Shown: positions 10,222-21,673 of the stretch, piece by piece
Layout: every line of letters starts with the position of its first letter
Numbering within the stretch: the first letter of the stretch is position 1
Assembly: GCA_032718475.1 (NCBI GenBank)
Contig: JAUCBJ010009134.1
Location: 1-64,000, forward strand
Length of the DNA stretch: 64,000 nt
Direction of reading: 5' to 3'
Source of the DNA: Nemertoderma westbladi
Lineage: Eukaryota; Xenacoelomorpha; Nemertodermatida; Nemertodermatidae
Program-made: the position numbers and the translations under genes
The notes under the pieces: generated by a model
The model's input: only the letters and a program-made list of their open reading frames with translations
The model's database searches: none
What the model was told of the DNA's origin: nothing

Positions 10222-11200
10222 TCAGCTGAGAATCGAATGTAATTCATATGATAAGATAAAGCTCTTTGGATGGACCGGAGGAGCTGAATATTCCTTATAA
10301 GCACCAATTCCAATTATTTTATGACATGTGGTGCCGCCACTGCCGTCACCTTGTCCTTGATGGTGATTGACAGACAGCAGGTGCGTAATCGTTACACCAA
10401 GGAATGTTGGTTCGTTGATGCCAATTACAAAACCGATGCCAATCCCAAGGTGCAAACAAAAAATATAAGTCTTTAGACAATTTATATTTCTATTCATAGA
10501 AGTCACTGTTGCTGCATACACCTCTAGACCCAAAACACAGGAGTCAATAATATCACATGGTTTCTTAGTAGGTAAACCATAAGACATCAAAGCTTCTTGA
10601 ACACAATCTACTGAAAGTAAATCCTTGTTTACGTTAATGTCATCCACATAAATATCAACCTCTGATTCTGAAAATTTGTTATCACTCAAAATAAATTCTG
10701 TAATGGTTTCAAGAACTTTCCTCGCTATCTCTAAACCAAAGCCCATTCTGGTCATGATTATACACATTGTCTTTCCATAATAGTGCTTGATATTTGAACA
10801 AATTCGGGTGGACTCGAATTTGCAAGTATGCTTTCTTGATATCTACCAACGCTGAGTTTCGTGGTCTTTGTCGCCATTTGCGTAGTTTTTCGTTGCATAC
10901 AGACATGTGTTGACCTGGAAAACTATACATTTTTTTGTTAACAGAACAGAGTGTAGTCTAAACAAGGTCTCACAGGTGTACTTTCTTATGTGCCTGGACT
11001 ACGAGTAGCAAAGGTAAAACACACTTAATTGGCCCGTGTATGATTGGATCATATTCAACAATAAATTTATTAGCTATCCATAATTTAATCTCATTCTCTA
11101 ATCGTGTCTCATTAACGTTGTTTAACGTAATGCCATAGTCTCCAATACCGCTTCCAATTTTATCACCTACGATAAAATTTTAAATCGAATCAAATCAAAG
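10222..11200 (-). pseudogene. LTR-retrotransposon-like reverse transcriptase remnant
   Basis: Read leftwards on the minus strand: EIKLWIANKFIVEYDP and IHGPIKCVLPLLLVVQ, a shifted VRPCLDY, KLRKWRQRP, LVDIKKAYLQIRVHP, MGFGLEIARK, then YVDDI (the catalytic YxDD box) and SCVLGLEVY. These are fingers, palm and connection motifs of a pol-type reverse transcriptase like those of BEL/Gypsy-class elements. The class is uncertain without integrase or protease. Several stops and shifts are present. It directly abuts the Helitron Rep remnant on the same strand. Confidence 0.75.
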
Positions 11201-11568
11201 TGGATTTGCTACCCTTAGCATTTCCTTTATTTCCTCAGCGAATTCAACCTGTAATTTGGATGTCAAGGCAGGTATAGTTTAATCGGAATCCATTCTCCAT
11301 TTATTCATTATATAAACATTTATTTGCAACCTGCAATACACAGTGGGGAAAAACTTACAAAAAACAGCAATATTCATAATCAAACTATGACTTATAATAA
11401 GCCAGTTATTTCGCACCACCAGTCTCACCTGTACGGAAAATTGGAATTGAATTGGAGTTGAATTGGAAGGAAGAGTTGGATCAACTTGAAATGTTGGGAA
11501 AAAATGGAAAGTTGAAAAACCCAATGAAATATACAAGCACGAATGAGCTCCACTGATTGATTGATTGA
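11201..11568. other. No gene recognised; AT-rich with ATTGATTG run
   Basis: Minus-strand ORFs here (11279-11536) show no motif. Low-complexity AATTGGAATTGAATTGG (about 11440-11465) and a short TGATTGATTGATTG run (near 11555) are present. Confidence 0.4.
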
Positions 11569-11830
11569 TTGAAATCCTGACTTAACATCAATAATTAACT
11601 TTTCTTTATTAGCAACAATCTTGATAACTTCAGGTTCTAACCAAAGGCCACATTGCATCGCAGCAGGTCCCTAATTTTCGTTTCTCCTAGTACTCATTGA
11701 ACTAACAAACCATCAGGTGTCTTACACTGAGTGATATCATAAAGCTTGGATGCAGTAATACGTCCGAACTGTACATGCCATAATGGACTATTAGACTGTC
11801 CTCGGGTATCTTCATACAAGGAATAACATT
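11569..11830 (-). pseudogene. YqaJ-like (viral recombinase-type) nuclease fragment
   Basis: The minus strand reads QSNSPLWHVQFGRITASKL, then, after stops and a frameshift, GLWLEPEVIKIVANKEK. The combination of Q-S-x-S-P-x-W-H, G-R-I-T-A-S and a later G-L-x-L-E-P-E-V matches the start of YqaJ/lambda-exonuclease-like PD-(D/E)XK nucleases that are spread through animal genomes on DNA transposons. Only the N-terminal third is visible. Stops after LLVQ and the frame change mark it as dead. Confidence 0.6.
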
Positions 11831-12985
11831 TATTGAAGGATAAACATGACGAGCAATATTCTATAAAGTCCTGAGCTGTGAATACGCTCCTTTCCTAAAA
11901 TGCAAGAGGTTACTAATTATAATGCTTATGTAATTAAGTTAATTATAATACCTTAACTTTATTGAAAACCGCTTCCTTCACCTAATGGGGGTAGGTTGTA
12001 AAATGTATTACTTTAACTTAAAATTTATATTATTTTTAATTATAAGTTTGTTTCTGGCAGGGAGTGGGGGGGGGGGGGGGGGGGTGGGAATTTATAATAA
12101 TAATAATGTATTGAATGAATTGAATTGAATTGAATTGAATTTTAATTGTATTAATTATGTACAAGGGGTACACTCACTTATGAATATTCCCACATTGTTT
12201 CAACATATTGTTTCCCACATCGACAATGCAGAAAGTCTGTGGGGGAGTTTGCCGTGGACTTAAGGGGATGGGCAACCTTCAGGACATGTTTGTCTTGAAA
12301 TGTTGCAGGACATCACTACCGATCGTCTGGTCTATGTTCTGCCACACATATTATTTTCGTCATGGCAGTTCACGTCGCTCTTTTTCACACTAGACCAGAT
12401 GAGAGTATTGAAGTAACCGAGGTTCCAGTTGGGTAACGTAGTTTAATCAAGAAAAGCAATATCAACGAACAACTAAATAATCCCATGGTACCTTTCGATA
12501 TATTCCAAAATAATCATCATCAGCCAAATAAAATAAAATAAAACAACATACTGACAGAAACTCAAAGTTCAGTAATTATAACTATTTACTAAGTACGCCT
12601 AAATGTGTACAACAGTTTATAAATTTTGAATTGAGTGACATGACAGGCTAGATTAAAGGTACACGTTCGTGGGGCCTTCGCGCAGCACGAGGCCCAGTTA
12701 TGAGATACAAATTAAAATTGTGCGACTGTATCACAAAATCAGGTTATGAGAGATTAACCCACACCACCAATTAATCAAAGAAAGGGGGACAGTATGTGTT
12801 CACCCCTTTTAATCTGCACCCCCCCCCCCCCCTCCCCCACCCACCAATACATAACCGCGACATCTACCACCCACGGAAGGGTAGCACGAACTTATTTCCA
12901 AACGCACGTTCAATATGCAAAGCCAGGTGGTTTATAGGAATATAATCAATGCAGTACTCGTCTTCATTATAAGCCTCTTTGCGTT
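11831..12985. other. No gene; homopolymer and microsatellite tracts
   Basis: Contains a G run at about 12067-12084, a (TTGAA)n run at 12113-12140 and a C run near 12820-12834. An ORF at 12208-12393 has no recognisable motif. Confidence 0.5.
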
Positions 12986-13390
12986 CTACCTGTTTTGTAT
13001 TAAAATATATTTATTAAACGCAGGCTGACGCTCTTTATAATAATAATACCTAGGGATGCCAGCTTCCAGACTTCCAATCTTTACTGCCGCGCAAACCCCG
13101 CAGAGGAAGTTTTGGTTTGAGAGATCAAGCCCATCGGCAATTGGTGTTTCAATTTCGGTCCAGGAACTCTGACAATGGGAGCATTCAATCTTAGCTGTGG
13201 TCCATTCCCGTGGTTTCGGCTTCCTTTTCTTCGTCCCAATGACAGATTCTTCTGAAGACGTTCGATTCGTTTTCAGTTTATTGTTGGCGCTTGTGTTTTG
13301 AAGTTGTATTTGAGTGGACAGTCGCGCCGGTTTCGAGGTAACCATACCGACCTGTGATAAGCGTTGGTTTTGTTGAGTGGCGGTATTCAT
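12986..13390 (-). CDS. Zinc-finger-like hypothetical protein
   Basis: A 134-codon frame starting at an ATG. Residues 1-60 are polar and rich in S, T, Q and K, ending in a basic stretch KKRKPKPREW that could be a nuclear localisation signal. A C-x2-C (CSHC) and a C-x2-C (CGVC) about 32 residues apart suggest a single zinc-binding module. I do not recognise the family. It could be a retrotransposon ORF1, a transposon accessory protein or a first exon of a host gene; no neighbour supports one choice. Confidence 0.4.
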   Translation of the reverse strand: MNTATQQNQRLSQVGMVTSKPARLSTQIQLQNTSANNKLKTNRTSSEESVIGTKKRKPKPREWTTAKIECSHCQSSWTEIETPIADGLDLSNQNFLCGVCAAVKIGSLEAGIPRYYYYKERQPAFNKYILIQNR

Positions 13391-14284
13391 CTTCTCTCAT
13401 CTCTTCAATGTCAGATGTTGCAAATACTGATAACACGAATAACGGTATATATTTCAATACTTGTCAATAGTAATATATATAATTTAGATAACTATTTTAT
13501 ATCTGTACTGTTGAGCAAACTCTATATAAATGTCAACCTGTGTATCGCCGGTAGTGCTGTTGCTGTGCAAGTGCTGAAGTGCCAGTTGCCACCGGTCATG
13601 CAGTCAGCCGGTACCGGTAGTAGGGTGGTACCATGGCCTACTACACACAGGCCATGACAAGGACTTTGCTGTGAAATTAGCGTAGGCTGACTGATGAATT
13701 ATCAAATATTATATTTTCTATGAATGCAAGGTCCATATTTAAAAGAAGATGACTAGATTTTCGTAAAGAATTTAATTGAAACAGTATTTAATAATTAATA
13801 AATTAATTATCGCTCGAGTTCCTGCAGCTTTTATTCGTTTGTGGCTGCCTCTGGCTGTGTTTGTGGCAGGAATGTTTGAACGCTAATAAGTCGGTCAATC
13901 ATGGATGACATGGAACCAAACTTGGTACACATGTAGTCTATAAAAAATTTAGAAATTCTACACACATTCAGACTTCTACAGTTCCCCGGTCTGCCGCTAG
14001 GGGGCGAATTAACAGAAACGTAAAAATAGCTGTAATTATAGAACCAACGATCAGATTCATCTGAAATTTAGTAGTAGTTACCTAAGAGCATTGCTTAATT
14101 AGAAATTCTACAGAGACTTTTACAGTTCCTGTCTGCCGCTAGTGGGGAATTGTTAGAGCTACAGTTCAACGTGCTTAGCACGGTTTAATAAACAATCAAT
14201 TAATTATTTTATTCAATACAGTAATTATAACAAATATTAATTAAATTAATAAAGTAAATTAATGCAATGTATTCTATTTTTTAG
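13391..14284. other. No gene; spaced direct repeat
   Basis: A segment with ACAGTTCC...GTCTGCCGCTAG near 13965-14010 is repeated near 14105-14150, about 145 bp apart. The rest is AT-rich without supportable ORFs. Confidence 0.45.
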
Positions 14285-14545
14285 TAAAATCAAGATATAG
14301 GAGGGGGGGTGGGACTGGACGCAAATCCCATCTTGGCGAATTAATATCCCGCCTCAATATTAATTTCTCAATTTTGGGAAAGGAGCAGGTTACAGTGGCA
14401 CGTTATTTTAACCAAAACAATAAAGTAAACACAATAGAACAGGTTACAGTTTTATTTTTGAGAGTAATCAGCTGTTGTTATTTGCGTCCAATTTCCCCTG
14501 CCCTGGAGAGGGATGAATTTTTATTGCGTCCAGTTCTATCTTGAA
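14285..14545 (+). repeat. Dispersed repeat, inverted copy at 52905-53145
   Basis: About 250 bp including AAGGAGCAGGTTACAGTGGC, CACAATAGAACAGGTTACAG and CCTGGAGAGGGAT reappears as the reverse complement at 52905-53145. No coding capacity. It is probably a MITE or a piece of a larger non-autonomous element. Confidence 0.65.
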
Positions 14546-15839
14546 ATCAAATACCAAAAATATATTTATTATATGAACAATCTATTTGGAAATTGTAAGT
14601 TCGGCCTATCTCTTTACCATAAGCTCATTATCTATATCTGGTGTGTTTTTATTATTTTACCAATTATTTAATATGTTTGATAGAATTGAACAACACCGCC
14701 CAACACAACCAACTCTCTATCCACCTCGAGCATCGAGAATACGAGAAACTCGATCGAAATACCTGCTTATACCAGTAGTATCCGTCCGTAGTCACCGGAC
14801 TGCTGCGGTTTACTCCCATAGAACAGTAGAATTCCCGCAGCTTCCGACCTAATTCGACAACGAATTCGCTTCACACTTTCACGTCACAGAGAACGTAATC
14901 CAGTGCGATAACGTCTGCCCAACGTTCAACCATTTCCCCCAGGCGATCCCAGGATCCGGGCCGCCGCTAAACCCAGATCGCAATCCTCGTCGATTCGTCC
15001 AGTCGTCGACGTAAGTGAGAAAGTGGGACTCTTCCCACCGCACTTCAAGGTGGGTGACCGGAGTGAGGCATGAGGAACTTGGCAGTGGCCCGCATTACGA
15101 TCTGACTGACCGCCGTATTCCCAGTGTCTGAGTGTAGTAAATACCCAAATAGAATCATACTGACAAACAAGCAATTCCGTAGTATTCCCCCGTTAATCAC
15201 CTCTTGAAGCAACTCGGCTGCTCGGGTCCAGATACATCGGACTGTCGGGAGCGTTTCAGACAGTAATGGAGCGGCATTTGCGAATATTTCCAATGGTTTT
15301 ATAATCAATAAGGGGATTCAACAGTTCAATGCTAAAACAAATGGATTATTCCTAACCCCAATATGCCTTAAACTGAAGCATACTGTATATCTATAATCTA
15401 TACCCAAGACTAAGAACAATCATGAACTAATGTTGATGTTAGTTTATATTATAATGTAGTGTAGGAGTGTGCATCCATGCATGAATAATGTGAAAGATTA
15501 TACCTACTGATGTTCTACTAATATATGGTTGGTTCGGTTGGTTTGATTGGTAAGATAAATAAACAATTATATAGAGAGAGTACACATTGTGTCTTATTAC
15601 CTACAACTACTCAGTACAGTTGTAGGTAAGACACAATGATTTATTGATACAATGTTACTGACCACCAGTTGAGTAATTTTATTAATAAAAAAAAGTAAAT
15701 AAATACGTAAATTATAGATAAAATGTTTGAAAATATGGGATTTTTTATGAAGATTGTGGACTGGTCCATATCTTACAACTTCTGATCTACGCCAGTCCTT
15801 CATTGTATAATCAATGAGCTTATATACTGTATATATATA
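14546..15839. other. Locally GC-rich stretch without recognised gene
   Basis: 14690-15300 is clearly richer in GC than its surroundings and carries overlapping short frames on both strands (plus 14586-14852; minus 14926-15174 and 15045-15308). None shows a motif I can name. A perfect 19-bp inverted repeat (AAGACACAATG-type, near 15588-15640) flanks CTACAACTACTCAGTACAGT. Confidence 0.35.
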
Positions 15840-16081
15840 TATATAAATAAGTAATAATATTTAGTATTAATTGAATAATAAAATAGTTGTTTTATTAAAA
15901 GCCACACAGGAAACTTTCTAATTTGTTATATAATATTCATCAAGGCATGCTTGAAGCCAAAAAAACTAGTTTTCATGTATGGGAAAGAGTACCAATCATC
16001 CTTTGTTAAATGTAATAATATTTAGTATTAAATAAATAATTAAATAGCATTTATATTAAAAGCCACCCATGAAACTTTCTA

Positions 16082-16772
16082 CAGTACAGGCCACCAGAAA
16101 AAGCAGATTTCTTCCAATGTGATCACATGTGAACACATTTGTTCAAGTCATCTGATTGGCAGGTTATGGTGAGTTATCTTCTAGATCACACAGCAGGAGG
16201 CTAACTTGCTGGGACCAACAAAAGCTTTGTGTGCGGTGCGCCTGTATGTCTGTTATCAGGTAGATGAGAGAGCCCCCAGGGCGTAACATTGCGGAAATGG
16301 GCTGTATTGGTAGAGAGAGAACTACTTCAGGTTCATGGAGTGTATGGGAGTGGATGGGTATATGGATGGAGGAGCCTAGACCATTGAATAAATAATTTAG
16401 TGCAGGGAGATTTCGCGCCATTAGTCTGACACCGAGAGGGCACAGAGAAACACCAGAAGATGCCTTAACATCACTAACTATGGGCCTACTAGACACTATT
16501 AACCGTACACTATAAAGGTAAACAAAATCCTTATCGCATTTCCAGCTGCAGTGAGTGACAGTTCGCGGCAAACTACAGAGAGTTTCCAGATTACTAAGCG
16601 TTTCAAAAGTATTCAATTGTATCCTTTGGCGAAAAAATGTTGGTTGTTGCCGATTCAATTATGTTCAATTCTGTTCAATTGTCCCGTTCAACAACATTAC
16701 ATTACACTGGTACACATTTGATAAAATGTGTTCACAATTGTACAAATCTGCGTTTTCTGGTGGCCTGTACTG
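16082..16772. mobile_element. 691-bp TA-flanked MITE (Tc1/mariner or pogo type)
   Basis: The terminal repeat CAGTACAGGCCACCAGAAAA at 16082 is perfectly inverted at 16753-16772, with weaker similarity for a further 40 bp inward. The ends are flanked by TA dinucleotides (16080-16081 and 16773-16774), and removing the element restores the satellite unit. CAGT ends and TA duplication fit the IS630-Tc1-mariner/pogo group. A 164-codon minus frame inside (16164-16658) has no transposase motif, so the element is non-autonomous. Confidence 0.8.
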
Positions 16773-17292
16773 TAATTTTTTATATTTTATTCATCAAGAC
16801 ATGCTTGGAGCCAAACAAACTTGTTTTCATGTATGGGATGGGGTAAAAAAATCCTTAGTTAAAGATAATAATATTTAGTATTAAATAAATAATTAAATAG
16901 CATTTATATTAAAAGCCACCCATGAAACTTTTACTATTTTTTTCATCGAGACATGATTAGAGCAAAAAAACTCGTTTTCAGGAATGGGGTAACATCCTTT
17001 GTTAAAGGTAATAATATTTAGTATTAAATAAATAATTAAATAGCATTATATTTATATTTATTTAATCTTTAATCCAGGCAAATGGGGCGCCCATAAAAAC
17101 ACAAATGACAAACAGAAATAAGCACAATGTTACAAGTACATAATTAAAGTATTACCAATATTAAACAAGCAAATTAATAGTTAGTTAGGCCTGTGTGATA
17201 GGGTAAAATAATATAGAATAATATTAATGATAATTAAAAATTACAACAAAGCAAATAACTAGGCGTACTACAATAAAACACCACAGCTCAGC

Positions 17293-20195
17293 TCAGATAA
17301 TGACGATGTTGTCCCTCTCCCTGATGCGGCTGGTGCTGTAGGTACCTTCGAAAACACGTTTCACAAGAATGTTCCCAGTATTGGACACACGATGTAAAAG
17401 GGATGTTATTGCATTGAAACGAATATGAATAAATTTCGGCAGATTAAGCTGTCCAAACATTAAAGACACACTACAGTCAAACCTGAAACCGAAAAGTTTT
17501 CTGGCTATATTATTGTACCCTACTCGTAATTTATTGTAAACTGCTAAACTAAAATTACGTCTAGACCAAAGAGCAGTACAGTAGAATTGAGTGCAAAAAC
17601 TACGGAAAAGTATTTTCTTTACTGTTATGGAACAGAAAGAGAATTTTCTGATGAGAAGATTGCCTCTGTGTACAGGCTGTGTAGCTGATTGACGATGTCA
17701 AAATCGTCGTCAGTAGTTTCATGAAGTATATGTCCAAGATATTTGAATTTTGAAACAATTTCTAATTTAGATCCAGCAACAAAAATGTCATTATGTACAA
17801 AAGATGTGTTCCCTTTCGGTGTGTAGATCATGGCTTTAGATTTTTTAATATTAATTTTGATATCGTGCTCCAGAGCATAATTTTCATAGATTCCAATTAA
17901 TTTATTCAGACCAAAAATTGAGTTAGAACAGAGAGCTAAGTCATCTGCATAAAACACGTGGTTAGCGCGCGTATTTTTTATTGCACAACCTACGTTAGAG
18001 TTATTAAAAAATATACTTAGGTCATCTACATAGATACAGTACAAACCAGGTGATAGTATGCCCCCCTGTTTGGTTCCGTTTGAAACCGAAAAACTGGCGG
18101 ACAGCACCCCACCCCACCTAACGGTTAGTGATTGAAATCGGTACCAGTATCTAAGGATACGTACAAAGTAAATTGGCAGCTTACGGTCAATTAATTTAGC
18201 AAACAGTTTATAATGATTAATTAGGTCGAAGGCCTTAGAAGAGTCAAGATATACTATGTAAACAGGACTGTCGTTATCGAGATAAAACTGAATAATTTCT
18301 TTCAGTGTGGCAACAGCAAGTTCAGTACCTACACCCTCTTTGAACCCAAACTGCGAATCAGTAGTTAGTAGTAAACTTTTAAAACGATTGAGATATATTA
18401 ACTCAAGTACTTTACTAGAAACATTAGCAATAGCAATAGCGCGATAATTATCGAAATCAGTAAGATCCCCGTTTTTATCCTTTACTAACGGGATTAACTG
18501 ACTCACAATAAAAGAGTGTGAGATAAAGCCATGGACATTAAATGTGGTAAATAACTTAGAAAAATGTACTGCAAGACTGCAAGGGCCGAACTTAAAATGT
18601 TCGGCAGCTAAACCATCCGGACCAGCTGTTTTGCCGGTTGACAGCTTGCTGAACACATCAACAACCTCATCTGCAGATACAATCATCTCATCAGAAAATA
18701 CAACAGAATCAAACAATTTCTCAACATGATCTTTTAATCCATCATTATCTACAGAATTGTACAAACCAGAAAACTTTTCTTTGAAAAGGTCACAGATTTG
18801 CTGCTCACCTACAGCATCGCCCACCTTACTGGGCAGAGGCACAGTAGAACTGCAATTACTCTTAACATTACGCCAAAAATCATTCGCGTTGTTAGCATAG
18901 ACAGAATGGGCCATTAAATCGGAACGAATCTGCTGTTCATTCCGTTTACAGTCCTTAAGTGACCGTTTGAATTCCAATTTAGATTTAATGTAAATCTGAA
19001 ACATAGGTCCAGATCTAGGGCAGCCATTTGACTTCCAAAGTCTAAAGAACATTTTAGATTCATCGTATTTAAATTTTAGAATATCATTCCAACCGGGAAT
19101 AACATTCGGACCGTTATTATAGTTGCGATGTTTTTGGGGCAATGTTTTTACAGAGGCAGTACGCATTGCAGCAATAACATTCTCATAATAATCGTTAATA
19201 TCAGATTTGTGTACACTACAGTTGCACAACCCATTGGTACAATTTAACGCATCAAAGGGTATATTAACTGAATTTAATAAAGAATTAAGAAGGGTGGAAT
19301 ACGATTCACGTTCACAATCAGACACTTTTACCCAATCAGTGTTATCTCGCACAGAATCACCGCCCTCTCCAGACACATTAGGTTCTGGGGAAGATAGATA
19401 ACCCGGAGCAAAATTAATGTCGGTTACAACCGGCATATGATCGAAAGTGCATTGATCGTAATCAACAGATACATTTGTTATTAAATTGCTAGCACCCATA
19501 GAGCTGACCACGTGGTCCAGCCAGGAACAGGTTCCATGGGCGGCACTGACAAAGGTAAAAGTATCTGGAGGTAATACATTTATATCCGAGAATATAAATT
19601 TATTACTCAAGCACCATTGTTGTAAATAATTAAAGTATCTAGAGTCAAGGGATGCATTAAAGTCCCCTATTGCACAGCACAGTGAAGTATCAGCACAATC
19701 AAATATTGCTGCGATTTTTCCTAAACAATTAAGAAATTCATTGTCATTATCTGAGCACTGATATGGGAGGTAGGTGTTAACTAAAAGAATAGACTGGTTA
19801 TTAACGCTGCTAATTTTAATACCAAAGAGTCTATTATCATCAAAATTTATGATGTCAACAGACCCGGCTAAACTAGATTTGTAAAGGATACCGAGACCAC
19901 CGGAGGGTCTCCCGTTAATTAAGTTTAAACTGAGGTCACAGGGAGATATACCCTGGGCGTAATAGCGACTATCAATGGACGACAAAAAACCTATGTCCTG
20001 TACAGGTAACATATGCTCCTGTAAGAATATAATGTCACAGGATAGATCACACAGGCCTCTAATTGCACTTAACGAATGTGGTGTTCGCACAGAGTTGCAG
20101 TTGTAAGAGGCAACTTTAAGGTTGCCGATATTCTCAGTTATTCGACTTGTTGATGCCATTGATACAAATAATAAAATGTACAAAAATATATTCAT
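17293..20195 (-). CDS. LINE ORF2: APE endonuclease and reverse transcriptase
   Basis: The open frame 17625-20195 encodes 856 residues; a second ATG at about 20159 (MASTSRITE) is the more conventional start, because the earlier one adds a hydrophobic leader. The endonuclease starts at KVASYNCNSVR, with FLQEH, GDFNA and a final TFDHMPV. The reverse transcriptase has YLDSSKAFDLI, NGTKQGGILSP and the catalytic FYADD box (codons near 17951). A one-base shift near 17655-17665 ends this frame early. In the next frame similar sequence (ILFRSFCTQFYCTALW onward) continues to a stop at 17293-17295, the probable true end. The enzyme nicks target DNA and primes cDNA synthesis there. Confidence 0.9.
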
Positions 20196-20275
20196 AATTG
20201 GTTATTGCTTAAAAAGTATAAAAAAATATTAAAACTGAAAATTGATTAAGATAAATTAATATATATATATTTAGG

Positions 20276-21673
20276 TTATGAGGTATCGGGACCGGTACTA
20301 ATGCTTTTCTCCGAAATAACGGCGTTACTTACATCAGTTACCGGTACCTGCTGATGGGTGCCCGGTTGGGAATCCGCTCTAGGTGTTAGTGGTGTCACTC
20401 CGACCGATGTAACCTGCTGCTGAGGTTGTGAGGAGCTACGGGCAGCCGAGAGGGAACCGGTAGGCCGCTGTTGGGAGACGAAGTTACCGATACGACAGTA
20501 ACGGGGCCAGATATCACCATCAAGAAGAATATCCGCTTCTTCATCTTTACAGCTGATAATGAACGAACGGTACGATGGATTTGGGTTGGAACCAATGGCC
20601 ATACACTTGATATCCAGGTTAACGTTACACTTTACGAAAGCCGTAATCTCCTGAGCTTGAACCTCGGGGGCACAACCAGTTAAGAACAACTTGCGAAGTG
20701 GCTGAACAGTGGCAAACCCCAATGAGCTGGACTTACCATGAATGTATTTTGTTCGATGACCCGGTGGCTGCGAGCGACGCCCGTCATCTCCAGATCCGCG
20801 AGCCGGTACTTTGCGAGCACTCGTTGGTTTCTTATCCTTAACTGGTTTGCCGGCACGCCCAACCTTGACGTATGGCACCACCCCGCCATCCCCTCTGTGG
20901 GTCGGCCAGGAAGAGGTAGTTACATTCGACTGAATTGGACGTGGTATGACCTCTTCGATCGATGCGGTAGACTCGGAGTCGGAATCCAGCTGATCAGTAC
21001 CGGTAAGGTCAGGTACCAAATAAATTGACTTAGGGATAGGTTTCTTCTTTCTCTGCCTCTTGGACTTGGACAAAGAATTAACAGCCTCCGCGACATTCAG
21101 ACCACCAGAGACCGAACTGAGGCCTGTACTAGTACAAGTGCCGGTAGCAGTATCGGGGGTTGCAGCAGAACAGCTGACAACAGTCGGGGCATTTAGATTA
21201 CTCTCCATTACCGCAATACGATCCTGGAGAGAGCTAACCATGTTTAGAAGGAACAGCATATCAGAGTCTGTGGACCCAAACGGTGGGATAACAGATAGAT
21301 CGCACGGAACGAAAATTGGCCTAGGTTCCAAGGACTGGAACCCTGGAAATTCGAACATCTCTAGGATATCCTTTACAATAAGTTTCCTCATATCCTCACC
21401 TTGTTTCCTGTTCTTCGCGAAGCTCTGTTTCGAAAGACCAGCTCTCCTCTCGTTCGAGCTACCCGAACCCGACGATAGCAAATCTAAGATAAGGGTCTTG
21501 GCCTCCTTCAGCAGCGCATCTGGAAACTTTGGCCACGGCCCAATGACAGCGGCAATTGAGTTGGGGTGCAACCCACGGGTGTGGGCAGTCCAGATGTAGG
21601 CTAAAATATCATTCCCTACATGACAGCAGGGACTAACAGCAACATCGGGTGGTATGTCCTCATCTAAGGTCAT
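20276..21673 (-). CDS. LINE ORF1 nucleic-acid-binding protein
   Basis: An intact 465-codon frame upstream of ORF2. The N-terminus has a helical segment (HVGNDILAYIWTAHTRG), then a coiled-coil-like stretch MLFLLNMVSSLQDRIAVMES around residues 135-155. A basic linker follows (SKSKRQRKKKPIPK). A C-terminal alpha/beta domain at about 330-410 reads LFLTGCAPEVQAQEITAFV, then YRSFIISCKD and DGDIWPRY, the layout seen in ORF1 proteins of CR1/jockey-like elements. Its role is expected to be binding of element RNA. The coding sequence is more GC-rich than the flanking DNA. Confidence 0.8.
   Translation of the reverse strand: MTLDEDIPPDVAVSPCCHVGNDILAYIWTAHTRGLHPNSIAAVIGPWPKFPDALLKEAKTLILDLLSSGSGSSNERRAGLSKQSFAKNRKQGEDMRKLIVKDILEMFEFPGFQSLEPRPIFVPCDLSVIPPFGSTDSDMLFLLNMVSSLQDRIAVMESNLNAPTVVSCSAATPDTATGTCTSTGLSSVSGGLNVAEAVNSLSKSKRQRKKKPIPKSIYLVPDLTGTDQLDSDSESTASIEEVIPRPIQSNVTTSSWPTHRGDGGVVPYVKVGRAGKPVKDKKPTSARKVPARGSGDDGRRSQPPGHRTKYIHGKSSSLGFATVQPLRKLFLTGCAPEVQAQEITAFVKCNVNLDIKCMAIGSNPNPSYRSFIISCKDEEADILLDGDIWPRYCRIGNFVSQQRPTGSLSAARSSSQPQQQVTSVGVTPLTPRADSQPGTHQQVPVTDVSNAVISEKSISTGPDTS

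Noticed and set aside
16164..16658. Transposase inside the TA-flanked MITE
   Set aside because: The 164-codon frame has no DNA-binding or DDE motif and overlaps the inner parts of the inverted repeats.
20471..21599. Plus-strand ORFs over the LINE ORF1
   Set aside because: They are shadows of the GC-rich minus-strand ORF1 and lack any motif.
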